Shown here one piece after another: positions 16,337-24,974 of a stretch of 64,000 nucleotides of DNA. Under the pieces are notes generated by a model. The model ran no database searches. It saw only the letters and a list, made by a program, of their open reading frames with translations, and was not told the origin of the DNA. The number at the start of each line of letters is the position of its first letter. Positions within the stretch are counted from its first letter, which is position 1. The stretch is from positions 124,001 to 188,000 of the forward strand of contig JADJOJ010000008.1 in assembly GCA_016713825.1 (NCBI GenBank), given 5' to 3'. This DNA comes from Candidatus Leptofilum gracile (GTDB taxonomy: Bacteria; Chloroflexota; Anaerolineae; Promineifilales; Promineifilaceae). The position numbers were made by a program, and so were the translations under genes.

Positions 16337-16356
16337 CCTGGGGCTGAAGCCCCAGG
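16337..16356. repeat. CCTGGGGCT hairpin (family L)
   Basis: Nine-base arms CCTGGGGCT and AGCCCCAGG with a two-base loop, between lplA and the propeller lipoprotein. The same arms recur at 35978-35997, where they encode the C-terminus of the HyuA-like gene. Confidence 0.8.
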
Positions 16357-16406
16357 CTAGATTGTTACCTCGGGCTAGAATAACATGGGTCAAAAATTAC
16401 TTTGGG

Positions 16407-17390
16407 CTAAAACAATAGATTCAGGAACGCTTCCAGGGACAGGGAGCCGAAGAAAGGCGTCAGGTCGGTGGTTGCCAGGGCTGCGGCCACGGTGTCACGG
16501 TCGTAGCGCAGGCTGGTGAGCTGTTTTTCCAGTTCGGCCACGTCTTGCTGGCCACTAAAATCGCCGTAAATTTTGATGGCCTGAATGTGCCCTTTTTCCA
16601 CTTCGATGCGGGCGTCTAGCTTGCCCACGGGCAGCTTTTCGCTTTTTTGGATGTTGAAGGCGGGGGAACGGCCGTAATTCCAATCCCAGGTCATGTACCG
16701 CTGCGTGGCAATCTCCCGAATCTGCTCCCAATCAGACGCGGCAAGCGGATAAACCGGGACATCGCCTTCGCCAAAGATGCCGTGCAGCAGCGCCTGCCGC
16801 AGCTGATCGATGTTCATATCCTCAGACAAATGCTCCCGGATGTTGGTCACAAATGAGCGCACCGACTGCACCGCTTTCGACTCGATTTTCACCTGGCGCG
16901 GATTAATCGCCCGCAGCATATTTTCCAGGTTTGTGTCGAACAAAATGGTGCCATGACTAAACATACGCCCCGTTGCCGCATATTGGGCATTGCCCGAAAC
17001 TTTTTTGCCATCCACAAAAATGTCGCTTTTGCCTTGCAGAACGGCATTCACCCCCGAATGCTGCAAAACGTCTACCACCGGGCGGGTGAACTTTTCAAAG
17101 TTGTGCAAATCTTGCCGACCCGGCGTAATAAAGCTGAAATTGAGGTTGCCCAAATCATGGTAAACCGCCCCACCGCCAGACAGGCGGCGCACCACGTGAA
17201 TCTGGTTTTGGCGCACAAAATCCGGGTCAATTTCCTCGATGCTGTTTTGGTTACGGCCGATTATCACCGAAGGCGCATTGATGTAAAACAACAGCAGCGG
17301 TTCTGGCAGCTGCACATTGCGCAATAAATGTTCTTCGATAGCTAAATTTAAGCGAGGGTCTGTGGTTTCCTGATTATCAACAAAGAGCAT
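16407..17390 (-). CDS. lplA: Lipoate--protein ligase A
   Basis: 327 residues, ATG start M-L-F-V-D-N-Q-E-T. The BPL/LplA fold is clear: N-L-A-I-E-E-H-L-L, I-I-G-R-N-Q-N, V-V-R-R-L-S-G-G-G-A-V-Y-H-D (lipoyl-AMP loop), G-K-K-V-S-G-N-A-Q (catalytic Lys) and S-H-G-T-I-L-F-D. A C-terminal accessory domain starts with T-W-D-W-N-Y-G-R-S-P-A-F. It activates free lipoate with ATP and attaches it to 2-oxo acid dehydrogenase or glycine-cleavage carriers. None of those partners is in the window. Confidence 0.95.
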   Translation of the reverse strand: MLFVDNQETTDPRLNLAIEEHLLRNVQLPEPLLLFYINAPSVIIGRNQNSIEEIDPDFVRQNQIHVVRRLSGGGAVYHDLGNLNFSFITPGRQDLHNFEKFTRPVVDVLQHSGVNAVLQGKSDIFVDGKKVSGNAQYAATGRMFSHGTILFDTNLENMLRAINPRQVKIESKAVQSVRSFVTNIREHLSEDMNIDQLRQALLHGIFGEGDVPVYPLAASDWEQIREIATQRYMTWDWNYGRSPAFNIQKSEKLPVGKLDARIEVEKGHIQAIKIYGDFSGQQDVAELEKQLTSLRYDRDTVAAALATTDLTPFFGSLSLEAFLNLLF

Positions 17391-17731
17391 GTGGCCTGTC
17401 CTTCCTAGAAAGTTTTGTCGATTTTAGCCATTCCAGACGATTTTCGCTATTTACGGCCGTTGTTGCAGGGCTTTTCAGTAAATCACAATCAAGCAATAAA
17501 GGACGCGGATTATGACCTTTTACTCCGCGTTTTCCGCGTTCATCCACGTCCCATTCAGTAAAACTGAAAAGCCCTGCGTTGTTGGGATGTATTCCCTATT
17601 GTTGCCCGCCCCTCATTTTTGTAAGCTTCATCTGTTGTATCAAAAATTGGCCCCTAACCTGTATGGGCAAATTTTGGGAGAGGAATCACCGGTAAGCGTC
17701 AGCCCCATTGTCGCGCCGTCTTAAGAGAAGC
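17391..17731. other. Divergent intergenic region with a 15-bp inverted repeat
   Basis: This gap between lplA and the kinase contains a perfect 15-base inverted repeat: GCAGGGCTTTTCAGT at 17465-17479 and its complement at 17563-17577. It surrounds 83 bases that include GGACGCGGAT...ATCCACGTCC words. The layout recalls a miniature inverted-repeat element, but no target duplication is obvious. No gene is seen; divergent promoters must lie here, though I could not pick boxes with confidence. Confidence 0.5.
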
Positions 17732-18823
17732 ATGGCCAAATTATTGATTGTTGATGACGATCCGTTCATTACCGAGTCCCTAAAAATTGGGCTGGGCGAT
17801 CGCGGCTATGAAGTATTCGCCGGGCACAATGGGCATGAAGGCGTGCAGCTCGTCGATGAATTAACCCCCGACCTGGTCATTATAGATATGACAATGCCCG
17901 TGATGGACGGCCTGGAAGCCACGCTGCGCATCCGGCAGCTGTCAGATGTGCCCATCATCATGCTTACGGCCGAAACCGATGAAGAGGATGTGGTGACGGC
18001 TCTGGAAACGGGCGTAGATGAATATTTGGGCAAGCCATTCCGCCTGAATGAGCTGGCCGCCCGGGTACACGCCCTCATCCGCCGCCACAGCTGGAGCAAA
18101 GCCAAAACAGCCTTAGAAGTGGCCCAGATTAAACAAAATCTGATGGCCACCATGACTCACGAACTGCGCACGCCCATCAGCTCTATTCTGCACACGCTGG
18201 AGATTGTCTTCGCTTCGGCGGCCGAGAATGATTTTCAATCTCAGCTGCTATTTTTGGAAAAGGTGCAGCACAACACCCACGTGCTCAACCGACTGGTAGA
18301 AGATTTGCTGATTTTGGGGCAGATCGATGCTGGGCTGGATATTTTAAGACGGCCGTTTCCCCTCCACACAGAAATAGAACGCCTCGTCGAAAAAAAACGT
18401 ATCGAACTGTTGGAACACGGGCTAGAGGTACAAAATGATGTTCCCGAAAGCTTTATCATCAATGGCGATACCCACAAACTGCGCCACCTTTTTTACCATT
18501 TGCTAGACAACGCCATCAAGTTTGGCCGGGATGCCCAGATGATCCGCATTTGGGCCAAAATGAATGAAGCGGGGGATGTGCAAATGGTGGTAGCGGATCA
18601 GGGCATTGGCATTCACCCTAGGGAACACGGCCGTATTTTCGAGCGGTTTGTCCAGATTGACGACGGCGACAATCGCAGCTACGGCGGCTTGGGCATTGGC
18701 CTCTCCATTGCCAAAGCGGTGGCCGAGGCCCACAACGGCCACATTTGCGTCAGCAGCGAGCCACGCGCTGGCAGCCAGTTCATCGTCACCCTCCCCGCCG
18801 CCGAGGCGGATTGGGTTCCCTAA
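17732..18823 (+). CDS. Receiver-histidine kinase hybrid (REC-HisKA-HATPase)
   Basis: 363 residues from ATG 17732; a TTG eight codons earlier is less likely. The N-terminal receiver domain has the D-D-D acidic pocket, phospho-acceptor D in V-I-I-D-M-T-M-P-V-M-D-G, T in M-L-T-A-E-T and K in G-K-P-F-R. A dimerisation helix with the phospho-His M-T-H-E-L-R-T-P follows near residue 147. The C-terminal ATPase has L-L-D-N-A-I-K-F-G (N box), D-Q-G-I-G-I (G1) and G-L-G-I-G-L-S-I-A (G2). No membrane segment or sensor domain, so it is a cytosolic kinase gated by its own receiver. The partner regulator is not nearby. Confidence 0.92.
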   Translation: MAKLLIVDDDPFITESLKIGLGDRGYEVFAGHNGHEGVQLVDELTPDLVIIDMTMPVMDGLEATLRIRQLSDVPIIMLTAETDEEDVVTALETGVDEYLGKPFRLNELAARVHALIRRHSWSKAKTALEVAQIKQNLMATMTHELRTPISSILHTLEIVFASAAENDFQSQLLFLEKVQHNTHVLNRLVEDLLILGQIDAGLDILRRPFPLHTEIERLVEKKRIELLEHGLEVQNDVPESFIINGDTHKLRHLFYHLLDNAIKFGRDAQMIRIWAKMNEAGDVQMVVADQGIGIHPREHGRIFERFVQIDDGDNRSYGGLGIGLSIAKAVAEAHNGHICVSSEPRAGSQFIVTLPAAEADWVP

Positions 18824-18832
18824 ATTCTCTGG

Positions 18833-20096
18833 TTAACTTTCTTCGGTAGGAACGGCCGTTGGCAGGCTTTCTGGCACAGGCGTGCTCTCTGGCACGGGCG
18901 TGCTTTCTGGCGTGGGCGGCACCTCAACCGTGGGCGTGGGCGTTTTGTACGCCTCCGTCACCAGTTCCACCGTTGTTAGCTCGCCCTCAATAATTTGCAC
19001 CGGCTGGCGATACTCCACCCCTTGCAGCTTCACGTACAGCGTGTACTCTCCCGGCAGCACATCGGCAAATAAAAAGTTTTCCGCCAGCAGCTCATCTGGG
19101 TTGATGAGGTTTTGCGGGTCGCCCTGGTAGGTAAAGGTGTTGACGAATTCCGCCTCATCCCCGTCGGCGCTGATGAGCGTGACCACCACGCCTTGCCACG
19201 GCCGTCCTTGCGGGTCGATGAGGCGGCCAGCCAGCACGCCGCGCGTCGGGCCGGGGTCGATCCAGAGCATGGGGTTCCGGGTAGAGCCAAATTCATTGGT
19301 GCCTACACGAATTTCCAGATGCAAATGGGGCACCGTCGCCGCGCCGCCAAAACCAACCTCGGCCACAGGCTCGCCTTGCGCCACATGCTGGCCCACTTCG
19401 GCCGAAAGGCCCAACACGTGGCCGTACAGCACATAAATGGGCTGGCCTTGCCAGGTTTGGTCTAGCTCTAGCACCACCAGATGCCCATACCAGTCGCAGC
19501 GCCAGCCGTACAGCTCCTGGTCATCGGCCTGGGAGACCACCACGGTGCCATCGGCTACCGCCAGGACGGGCAGCCCCAGCTCCCCGGCGATGTCGATACC
19601 GTTGTGGATGAGGTAACGGCCGTCGCCATCCGACCCATACGGGAAGGTTTTGTTGATAATGGTGCGCCCGCCGCCGGGCACTGGCTTAATAAACTCAAAA
19701 TGGGCGACCGGGTCGCCCACGGGTGTGGGCCAGGGGATGGGGCCTAAAAAGTTGCGGGTGTAGGGTGGCCGCAGCGGGGCCGGGTCTGGGCATTGGCGGT
19801 TGACGGGAACGGCCGTTGGCGTCATTGTCGCGGTGGGAACGGCCGTCGGCGTGTTGGTTTGCGTCGGCGGTGGCGTCAGCGTTGGGGGATCGGTTGGGGT
19901 GGTTGAAGGCGTTAGCGTCAGCGTAGGTGAGGGGATTGGCGTTGAGCTGGCGGCCAGCGTGGGCATTGGCATGGTGGCCACAGCGGCCAGGGCCACATCA
20001 TTGGCCGCGCTGGCAGATTCAGTTGGCATGGGTTTGTTGGCAGCTGCTCCCCACAACAATCAGCAGCAGGCTGAAGGCAAAAAATAATCGTTTCAT
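18833..20096 (-). CDS. M23 (LytM) peptidase-like secreted protein, signal sequence frameshifted
   Basis: The main frame (stop 18833, open to 20059) has a long Thr/Pro linker and an M23 domain: H-N-G-I-D-I-A, Y-G-H-V, H-L-H-L-E-I-R, with the usual zinc ligands. A transthyretin-like C-terminal segment (A-G-R-L-I-D-P-Q-G-R-P-W-Q-G-V-V-V) and a second Pro/Thr tail follow. The frame lacks a signal peptide. One appears in another frame from ATG 20096, with GGAG upstream: M-K-R-L-F-F-A-F-S-L-L-L-I-V-V-G. The two join if one base is removed from the four-base C run at 20049-20052. I give the span including that start. It probably cleaves or binds peptidoglycan cross-bridges. Confidence 0.75.
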
Positions 20097-20299
20097 AATG
20101 CTCCAATCAAAAATTCATGGGGCAATTGTCGCTGAGGGGGAAACGGCCGTCAAATTCCACGCCACTCAACAAATTGTTTACAGCTGCTCAACAGCAGCTT
20201 AACAATCGTTCACTAACATGCCCTTATCAACCAATGAGTCCTGGACATCGGGCAGCAGCCAGTGCCAGGAACACCTATTTCACAACCTGGACCAATGCG

Positions 20300-21883
20300 A
20301 TGAAACAAAAACTTAGCAATTTTGCCCTCATAATCATTCTTATTTTTCTCACTGCCTGCTCACAAACCACGCCAGAAACGACAGCCGTCCCAGCTGAAAC
20401 GGTGACGCAAACCGAGCCAGACGCAGGCACAGGCACAGATGAAGTCGCCAGGCCAGACGGCTGGACCGAAGCCAGCCACAGCAACGAGGCCGATCCCAAT
20501 TACGACGTCGTTTTTCCCCAAGATGAGGTAAACCAGCTCACCATCACCATCGAGCCAGATGATTGGGCCGCGATGCAGGCCAACATGCTGGCGCTGGCAG
20601 GTGAACCGGGCAGCCGCAGTGCCGCCCCCGGCGGCTTTAACCCCGGCGGCTTTAACCCCGGCGATGGCGGCACCCCGCCAGAAGGGTTTGAACCGCCCGC
20701 TGGCGCACAGCCGCCCCAAGGGGGGCCGCCAGCAGAGGGGGCCGGTTTTGGGGGCGCTGCCGGTGGCCCCGGCGACCTGATTGCCGAAAACCCGATGTGG
20801 GTCGCCGCCACCATCGAATTTGAGGGCCAAACCTGGACCCAGGTAGGCGTGCGCTACAAAGGCAACTCCTCGCTGCTGAGCAGCTGGAACGAAGGCACGC
20901 TCAAGCTGCCGTTCAAGCTCGATTTTGATCAGTTTGAAGATGCGTATCCGGAAATTGGCAACCAGCGCTTCTTTGGCTTCAAGCAGCTGTCATTGGCCAA
21001 CGGTTTTGGCGATGAAACGTTCATGCACGACACCATCACCTACGATTTGCTGGAAGAAGCTGGCCTGCCCGCCGCCGAAACCGCGCATTACGAAATTGTG
21101 CTGGATTATGGCGAGGGGCCAGTGAGTTTGGGCCTGTACACCGTTATTGAGGTCATTGACGACACGGTGGTCGATCGCGTGTTTGGCGACGACGACGGCA
21201 ACATCTACGAAGGGGACGGCACCGCCGCCAGCCTAGCCGAAGGCACTTTTGACCAAATCGCCGACAGCTTCCAAAAGGAAAATAACGAAGATGAGGCGGA
21301 CTGGAGCGACATCGAAACGCTGTATACAATCCTGCACGACGACACCCGCACCACCGATCCGGCCGCCTGGCGCGATGATCTGGAGGCGGTGTTTGATGTG
21401 GATGGCTTTTTGGAGTGGTTGGCCATTGGCGCGGTGATTCAGCATTGGGATGCGTACGGCCGTATGACCCACAACTACTATCTCTACAACAATCCAGACA
21501 CCGGCCAGCTCACCTGGATTTCCTGGGACCACAACCTGGTGCTCAGTGGGGCCAACAGCCCCGGCGGGCAAGGTGGCCCAGGCGGCGGCGGTGAAATCTC
21601 GCTAGACAAGGCAGACGTGGGCGACAACTGGCCGCTGATTCGCTACCTGCTGGACGATGCAACCTACTACGACCAATACCTGGGCTATCTGGCGGAAACG
21701 GCCGATTTGTTCAATCCGGAAACGATGACGGCCAAATACGAAACGCTGGCAGAACTGATTCAGCCGTATGCGGCGGCAGATGTGGGGGAACTGGTGTTTG
21801 AAACGGCCGTAAACGAACTCATCAGCCTCAGCCAAACCCAGGCCGATAAGCTAGCTACCTTCCTAAACGAGCAACATCCCTAA
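20300..21883 (+). CDS. CotH-family protein kinase-like lipoprotein
   Basis: 527 residues from ATG 20300, where a signal peptide with lipobox (I-F-L-T-A-C) begins. A 60-residue Gly/Pro-rich segment (F-N-P-G-G-F-N-P-G-D-G-G) is inserted after the first strand region. The CotH core follows: V-G-V-R-Y-K-G-N-S-S, F-G-F-K-Q-L-S-L-A-N, D-T-I-T-Y-D-L-L-E-E-A-G, G-L-Y-T-V-I-E-V-I-D and I-S-W-D-H-N-L. CotH proteins are secreted atypical kinases, known from spore coats and widespread in non-sporulators. Surface location is supported; the substrate is unknown. A GC-rich AGCTGCT/AGCAGCT hairpin lies in the 200-base gap upstream. Confidence 0.88.
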   Translation: MKQKLSNFALIIILIFLTACSQTTPETTAVPAETVTQTEPDAGTGTDEVARPDGWTEASHSNEADPNYDVVFPQDEVNQLTITIEPDDWAAMQANMLALAGEPGSRSAAPGGFNPGGFNPGDGGTPPEGFEPPAGAQPPQGGPPAEGAGFGGAAGGPGDLIAENPMWVAATIEFEGQTWTQVGVRYKGNSSLLSSWNEGTLKLPFKLDFDQFEDAYPEIGNQRFFGFKQLSLANGFGDETFMHDTITYDLLEEAGLPAAETAHYEIVLDYGEGPVSLGLYTVIEVIDDTVVDRVFGDDDGNIYEGDGTAASLAEGTFDQIADSFQKENNEDEADWSDIETLYTILHDDTRTTDPAAWRDDLEAVFDVDGFLEWLAIGAVIQHWDAYGRMTHNYYLYNNPDTGQLTWISWDHNLVLSGANSPGGQGGPGGGGEISLDKADVGDNWPLIRYLLDDATYYDQYLGYLAETADLFNPETMTAKYETLAELIQPYAAADVGELVFETAVNELISLSQTQADKLATFLNEQHP

Positions 21884-21892
21884 CCTGGCAAG

Positions 21893-21922
21893 TTGCCAGG
21901 CACGGCTAACATTGTTTATAAT
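21893..21922 (+). promoter_or_regulatory. Promoter of the valS T-box leader
   Basis: TTGCCA (21893-21898), an 18-base spacer and TATAAT (21917-21922). Transcription would start near 21929, just before T-box stem I. The -35 overlaps a CCTGGCAA/TTGCCAGG palindrome after cotH. Confidence 0.7.
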
Positions 21923-21944
21923 GCCCGCACAATTAAATACACCA

Positions 21945-22293
21945 TCATCTCCGGGAGGAGTAGCTGGTAACGAGACTGACAGAAAAGATGGGGCCGTGCA
22001 AGCAAGCTTGCCAAGCTGAAAGCCCCCACAGCCAACGCCCAGCGAAAGTCACCCGGATGGATTACCGAAGAAATGTGCGGTAATCAGTGATCGGTAATCC
22101 GTAATCGGTAAAAAACCGATTACCGTTCACCGAATACCGATTACCGACCAAAGTAGACCGGTACGGGTAAGCCCGTTACAGCGCAACCCTGATATTGGTC
22201 GGGGTAAAGTGTGCGGCACAAATTGTGCTGCAAAAAGAGGTGGTACCGCGGAATCAAGCCCATTTCGTCCTCAACGGATGATTTGGGCTTTTT
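21945..22293 (+). promoter_or_regulatory. T-box riboswitch, Val specifier (GUC), controlling valS
   Basis: Stem I base TCCGGG (21950-21955) pairs with CCCGGA (22052-22057), and GCTGG (21963-21967) with CCAGC (22039-22043). Between them the specifier loop carries GTC (22048-22050) followed by A, matching tRNA-Val. GAGTAG on the 5' side is the loop E motif. The T-box sequence AGAGGTGGTACCGCGG is at 22236-22251, and a terminator stem AAGCCCA...TGGGCTT plus five T residues ends at 22293. Uncharged tRNA-Val should stabilise the antiterminator. The leader is long because a palindromic repeat (22077-22146) is inserted between stem I and the antiterminator. Confidence 0.92.
22077..22146. repeat. CGGTAATC-word palindrome (family B) inside the valS T-box
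   Basis: About 70 bases of GTAATCGGT words with their complement, separating stem I from the antiterminator of the T-box. It should fold on itself, so the riboswitch may tolerate it as an extra arm. Confidence 0.85.
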
Positions 22294-22301
22294 GGATTCT
22301 G

Positions 22302-22360
22302 GCCACAGAGCACACAGAGGAAAAAGAGGATTTTCTCTTAAATCTCTGTGCTCTCTGTGG
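22302..22360. repeat. CCACAGAG-word palindrome (family F)
   Basis: Arms GCCACAGAGCACACAGAG and CTCTGTGCTCTCTGTGGC surround an AT-rich loop. It lies between the T-box terminator and the valS ribosome-binding site. Related blocks: 26693-26757, 28454-28515, 43714-43757, 48013-48090, 49532-49600. Confidence 0.85.
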
Positions 22361-22381
22361 CAAAAAAACGGAGGCTTTACC

Positions 22382-24859
22382 ATGTCTTTACCCAAGCGGT
22401 ACAACCCAAAAACGGCCGAACCTGCCCTGCAAACCCAATGGCAGGCCAACGGCACCTATCATTTTGATCCCAATTCAGATGCGCCTGTGTTCAGCATCGA
22501 CACGCCGCCGCCGTCGGTGTCCGGCCATTTGCATTTGGGGCACGTGTATTCCTACAGCCAGACCGACTTCATTGCCCGGTTTTTTCGGATGAACGGCCGT
22601 AACCTGTTCTACCCCATGGGCTTCGACGACAACGGCCTGCCCACCGAAAAGCTGGTGGAGCGGCGGGAGGGCGTGCGCGCCGCCGATAGTGGTCGGCAAG
22701 CGTTTATCGACCTTTGCCTGAAGGTGAGCGAAGAAACGGAAGGCGACTACCGCGCGCTGTGGCAGCGGCTGGGCCTGTCCATCGACTGGCGCTACACCTA
22801 CCGCACCATCGACGACAACTCGCGGCGGCTGGCCCAATGGTCGTTCCTCGATTTGCACAAAAAAGGGCTGGCGTATCGGCAAAAATCCCCGGCCATCTGG
22901 TGCCCAGAGTGCCAGACGGCCATCGCCCAGGCCGAGCTGAACGATTTGGAGCGGGACAGCACCTTCTACACCCTGGCCTTCACCCTGGCAGATGGCACAA
23001 CGTTGCCCATCGCTACCACGCGGCCGGAGCTGCTGCCCGCTTGCGTGGCCGTGTTTGTGCACCCGGAAGACGGCCGTTTCACCCCCCATCTCGGCCAGCT
23101 GATCACCACACCCTACACCCACCAGCAGGTGCCCCTGCTGGCCGATCCCGCCGCCGAGCCAGACAAAGGCACCGGTGCCGTGATGTGCTGCACCTTTGGC
23201 GACCAGACGGACGTGGCCTGGTGGCGCAGCCACAATTTGCCGTTGATTGAAGCGATGGGTGAAGACGGCCGTCTCACCCCCGCCGCCGGTCCCGATTTGG
23301 CCGGACACACGACCAGTGAAGCACGACAAATCATCATCGGCCAGCTGCGCCAGGCGGGCGAGCTGCTGGGCGAGGCAAAGATCAGCCAACACGTGCGCAC
23401 CCACGAGCGCTGCGACACGCCCGTGGAATACCGCGTGGTATCCCAATGGTTCATCCGCCTGCTGGATTTTAAAGATGAGCTGCTGGCCCAGGGCGAAAAA
23501 ATCAACTGGCAGCCCGCCCACATGAAACTGCGCTACCGACAATGGGTAGAAAATTTGGCCTGGGATTGGTGCATCTCGCGGCAGCGCTTTTTTGGCGTGC
23601 CCTTCCCCGTCTGGACCTGCGCCAGCTGCGGCACAACCATCCTGGCCGATGCCGCGGATTTGCCAGTTGACCCGCTGGCGGACCAGCCAAACCAGCCCTG
23701 CCCCACCTGCCAGGGCACCGACTTCATCCCCGAAGCGGACGTGATGGACACCTGGGCCACCTCGTCGCTGACGCCGCAAATTGTGGGCCAATGGGCCTTC
23801 TCCGAAGGCTTGGAAAATCAGGCGCTGTATGGGCAAACCTACCCGTTCTCGCTGCGGCCGCAGGCGCATGAAATTATTCGCACCTGGGCGTTTTACACCA
23901 TCGCCAAATCGTGGCTGCATTTTGGCACGCTGCCCTTCGAATCGGTGGCCATTTCCGGCTGGGGATTGGCACCCACGGGCGCGGGCAAAATCAGCAAGAG
24001 CAAACAGAGCGATGTGGCCGGGCCGCTGGAAATGATCGAACAATACTCCGCCGACGCGGTGCGCTACTGGGCCGCCAGCACCGGCCTGGGCAAGGATGCC
24101 ATCATCAGCGAGGAGAAAATTCAGGCGGGGGCGAAGTTGGTGACCAAGTTGTGGAATGTGGCGCGGTTTTGTGCGAAATTTTTGGAGAATTGGCAACCGG
24201 GAGCGGTAAACGGTGAACGGTTATCGGTGAACGGTACTTTGGCAGATCGGTGGCTGCTGGCCCACACCCAACAGCTCATCGCGCGCAGCACAAAGTTGTA
24301 CGAGCAGTACGATTACGCCACGGCAAAGAGCGAAATTGAGCAGTTCTTTTGGCAAATTTTGGCGGACAACTATCTGGAGATGGCCAAGCTGCGGCTGTAC
24401 GAAGGCGGCGCGGCCAGCGAAGGGGCACGCTACGCGCTGTATCACGCCCTGCTCACCACGCTCAAGCTGCTGGCTCCCATTTTGCCGTTTGTGACGGAGC
24501 AAATCTACCAGGGGCTTTTCGCCGAAAACGACGGTTCTGGTTCGATTCACACGTCGGCGTGGCCGGTGGGGAACGGGGCGTGGGGGGATGAAACGGCCGT
24601 CCTCCACGGCAACCAACTGGTAGAAATTGCAACGGCCGTTCGCCGCTACAAAAGCGAACACAACCTGTCCCTGGGCGCGGAACTGGCCCACCTGCACCTG
24701 CACACCGACGATGCTGAACTCGCGGCACAGCTGGAAACGGCCGTTACCGACCTCACCAGCATCACCCGGGCAAAGGAGATTGTGTTGGAATGTAGTGATG
24801 GGGATGGGGTGAAGGGGAACGGCCGTTGGCAGCTCAACATTCAAACGAATGAATTGTAA
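22382..24859 (+). CDS. valS: Valine--tRNA ligase (short, archaeal-style form)
   Basis: 825 residues from ATG 22382 with GGAGG seven bases upstream. Class I motifs: H-L-H-L-G-H-V (HIGH) near residue 43, then M-G-F-D-D-N-G-L-P-T-E, and K-I-S-K-S-K (KMSKS) near 536. The zinc-type C-A-S-C...C-P-T-C pair lies near 416-440. The anticodon-binding helical domain ends without the long coiled-coil tail of typical bacterial ValS. A repeat-derived segment (P-G-A-V-N-G-E-R-L-S-V-N-G) is inserted in frame near residue 608-619. The Val-specifier T-box upstream independently confirms the amino acid. Confidence 0.95.
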   Translation: MSLPKRYNPKTAEPALQTQWQANGTYHFDPNSDAPVFSIDTPPPSVSGHLHLGHVYSYSQTDFIARFFRMNGRNLFYPMGFDDNGLPTEKLVERREGVRAADSGRQAFIDLCLKVSEETEGDYRALWQRLGLSIDWRYTYRTIDDNSRRLAQWSFLDLHKKGLAYRQKSPAIWCPECQTAIAQAELNDLERDSTFYTLAFTLADGTTLPIATTRPELLPACVAVFVHPEDGRFTPHLGQLITTPYTHQQVPLLADPAAEPDKGTGAVMCCTFGDQTDVAWWRSHNLPLIEAMGEDGRLTPAAGPDLAGHTTSEARQIIIGQLRQAGELLGEAKISQHVRTHERCDTPVEYRVVSQWFIRLLDFKDELLAQGEKINWQPAHMKLRYRQWVENLAWDWCISRQRFFGVPFPVWTCASCGTTILADAADLPVDPLADQPNQPCPTCQGTDFIPEADVMDTWATSSLTPQIVGQWAFSEGLENQALYGQTYPFSLRPQAHEIIRTWAFYTIAKSWLHFGTLPFESVAISGWGLAPTGAGKISKSKQSDVAGPLEMIEQYSADAVRYWAASTGLGKDAIISEEKIQAGAKLVTKLWNVARFCAKFLENWQPGAVNGERLSVNGTLADRWLLAHTQQLIARSTKLYEQYDYATAKSEIEQFFWQILADNYLEMAKLRLYEGGAASEGARYALYHALLTTLKLLAPILPFVTEQIYQGLFAENDGSGSIHTSAWPVGNGAWGDETAVLHGNQLVEIATAVRRYKSEHNLSLGAELAHLHLHTDDAELAAQLETAVTDLTSITRAKEIVLECSDGDGVKGNGRWQLNIQTNEL
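24203..24235. repeat. CGGTGAACGG-word fragment (family B) in frame within valS
   Basis: Tandem CGGTAAACGG/CGGTGAACGG words encode A-V-N-G-E-R-L-S-V-N-G between the catalytic core and the anticodon-binding domain of ValS. Only one arm type is present, so it looks like a partial or decayed element. Confidence 0.7.
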
Positions 24860-24880
24860 TCGCTAAAGGTTAGGAAAAAT

Positions 24881-24939
24881 CAAAGATTTCGCAGATTAAA
24901 CAGATTTATATCTGCGTAATCTGCGAAATCTGTTGATAA
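24881..24939. repeat. AGATTTCGCAGAT palindrome (family C)
   Basis: Arms AGATTTCGCAGATTA and TAATCTGCGAAATCT follow the end of valS and precede the convergent ccdA end. It may serve as a shared 3' structure. Confidence 0.8.
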
Positions 24940-24974
24940 AATCCCTTCGATTTATGTGATGGAGTCTTACAGGA

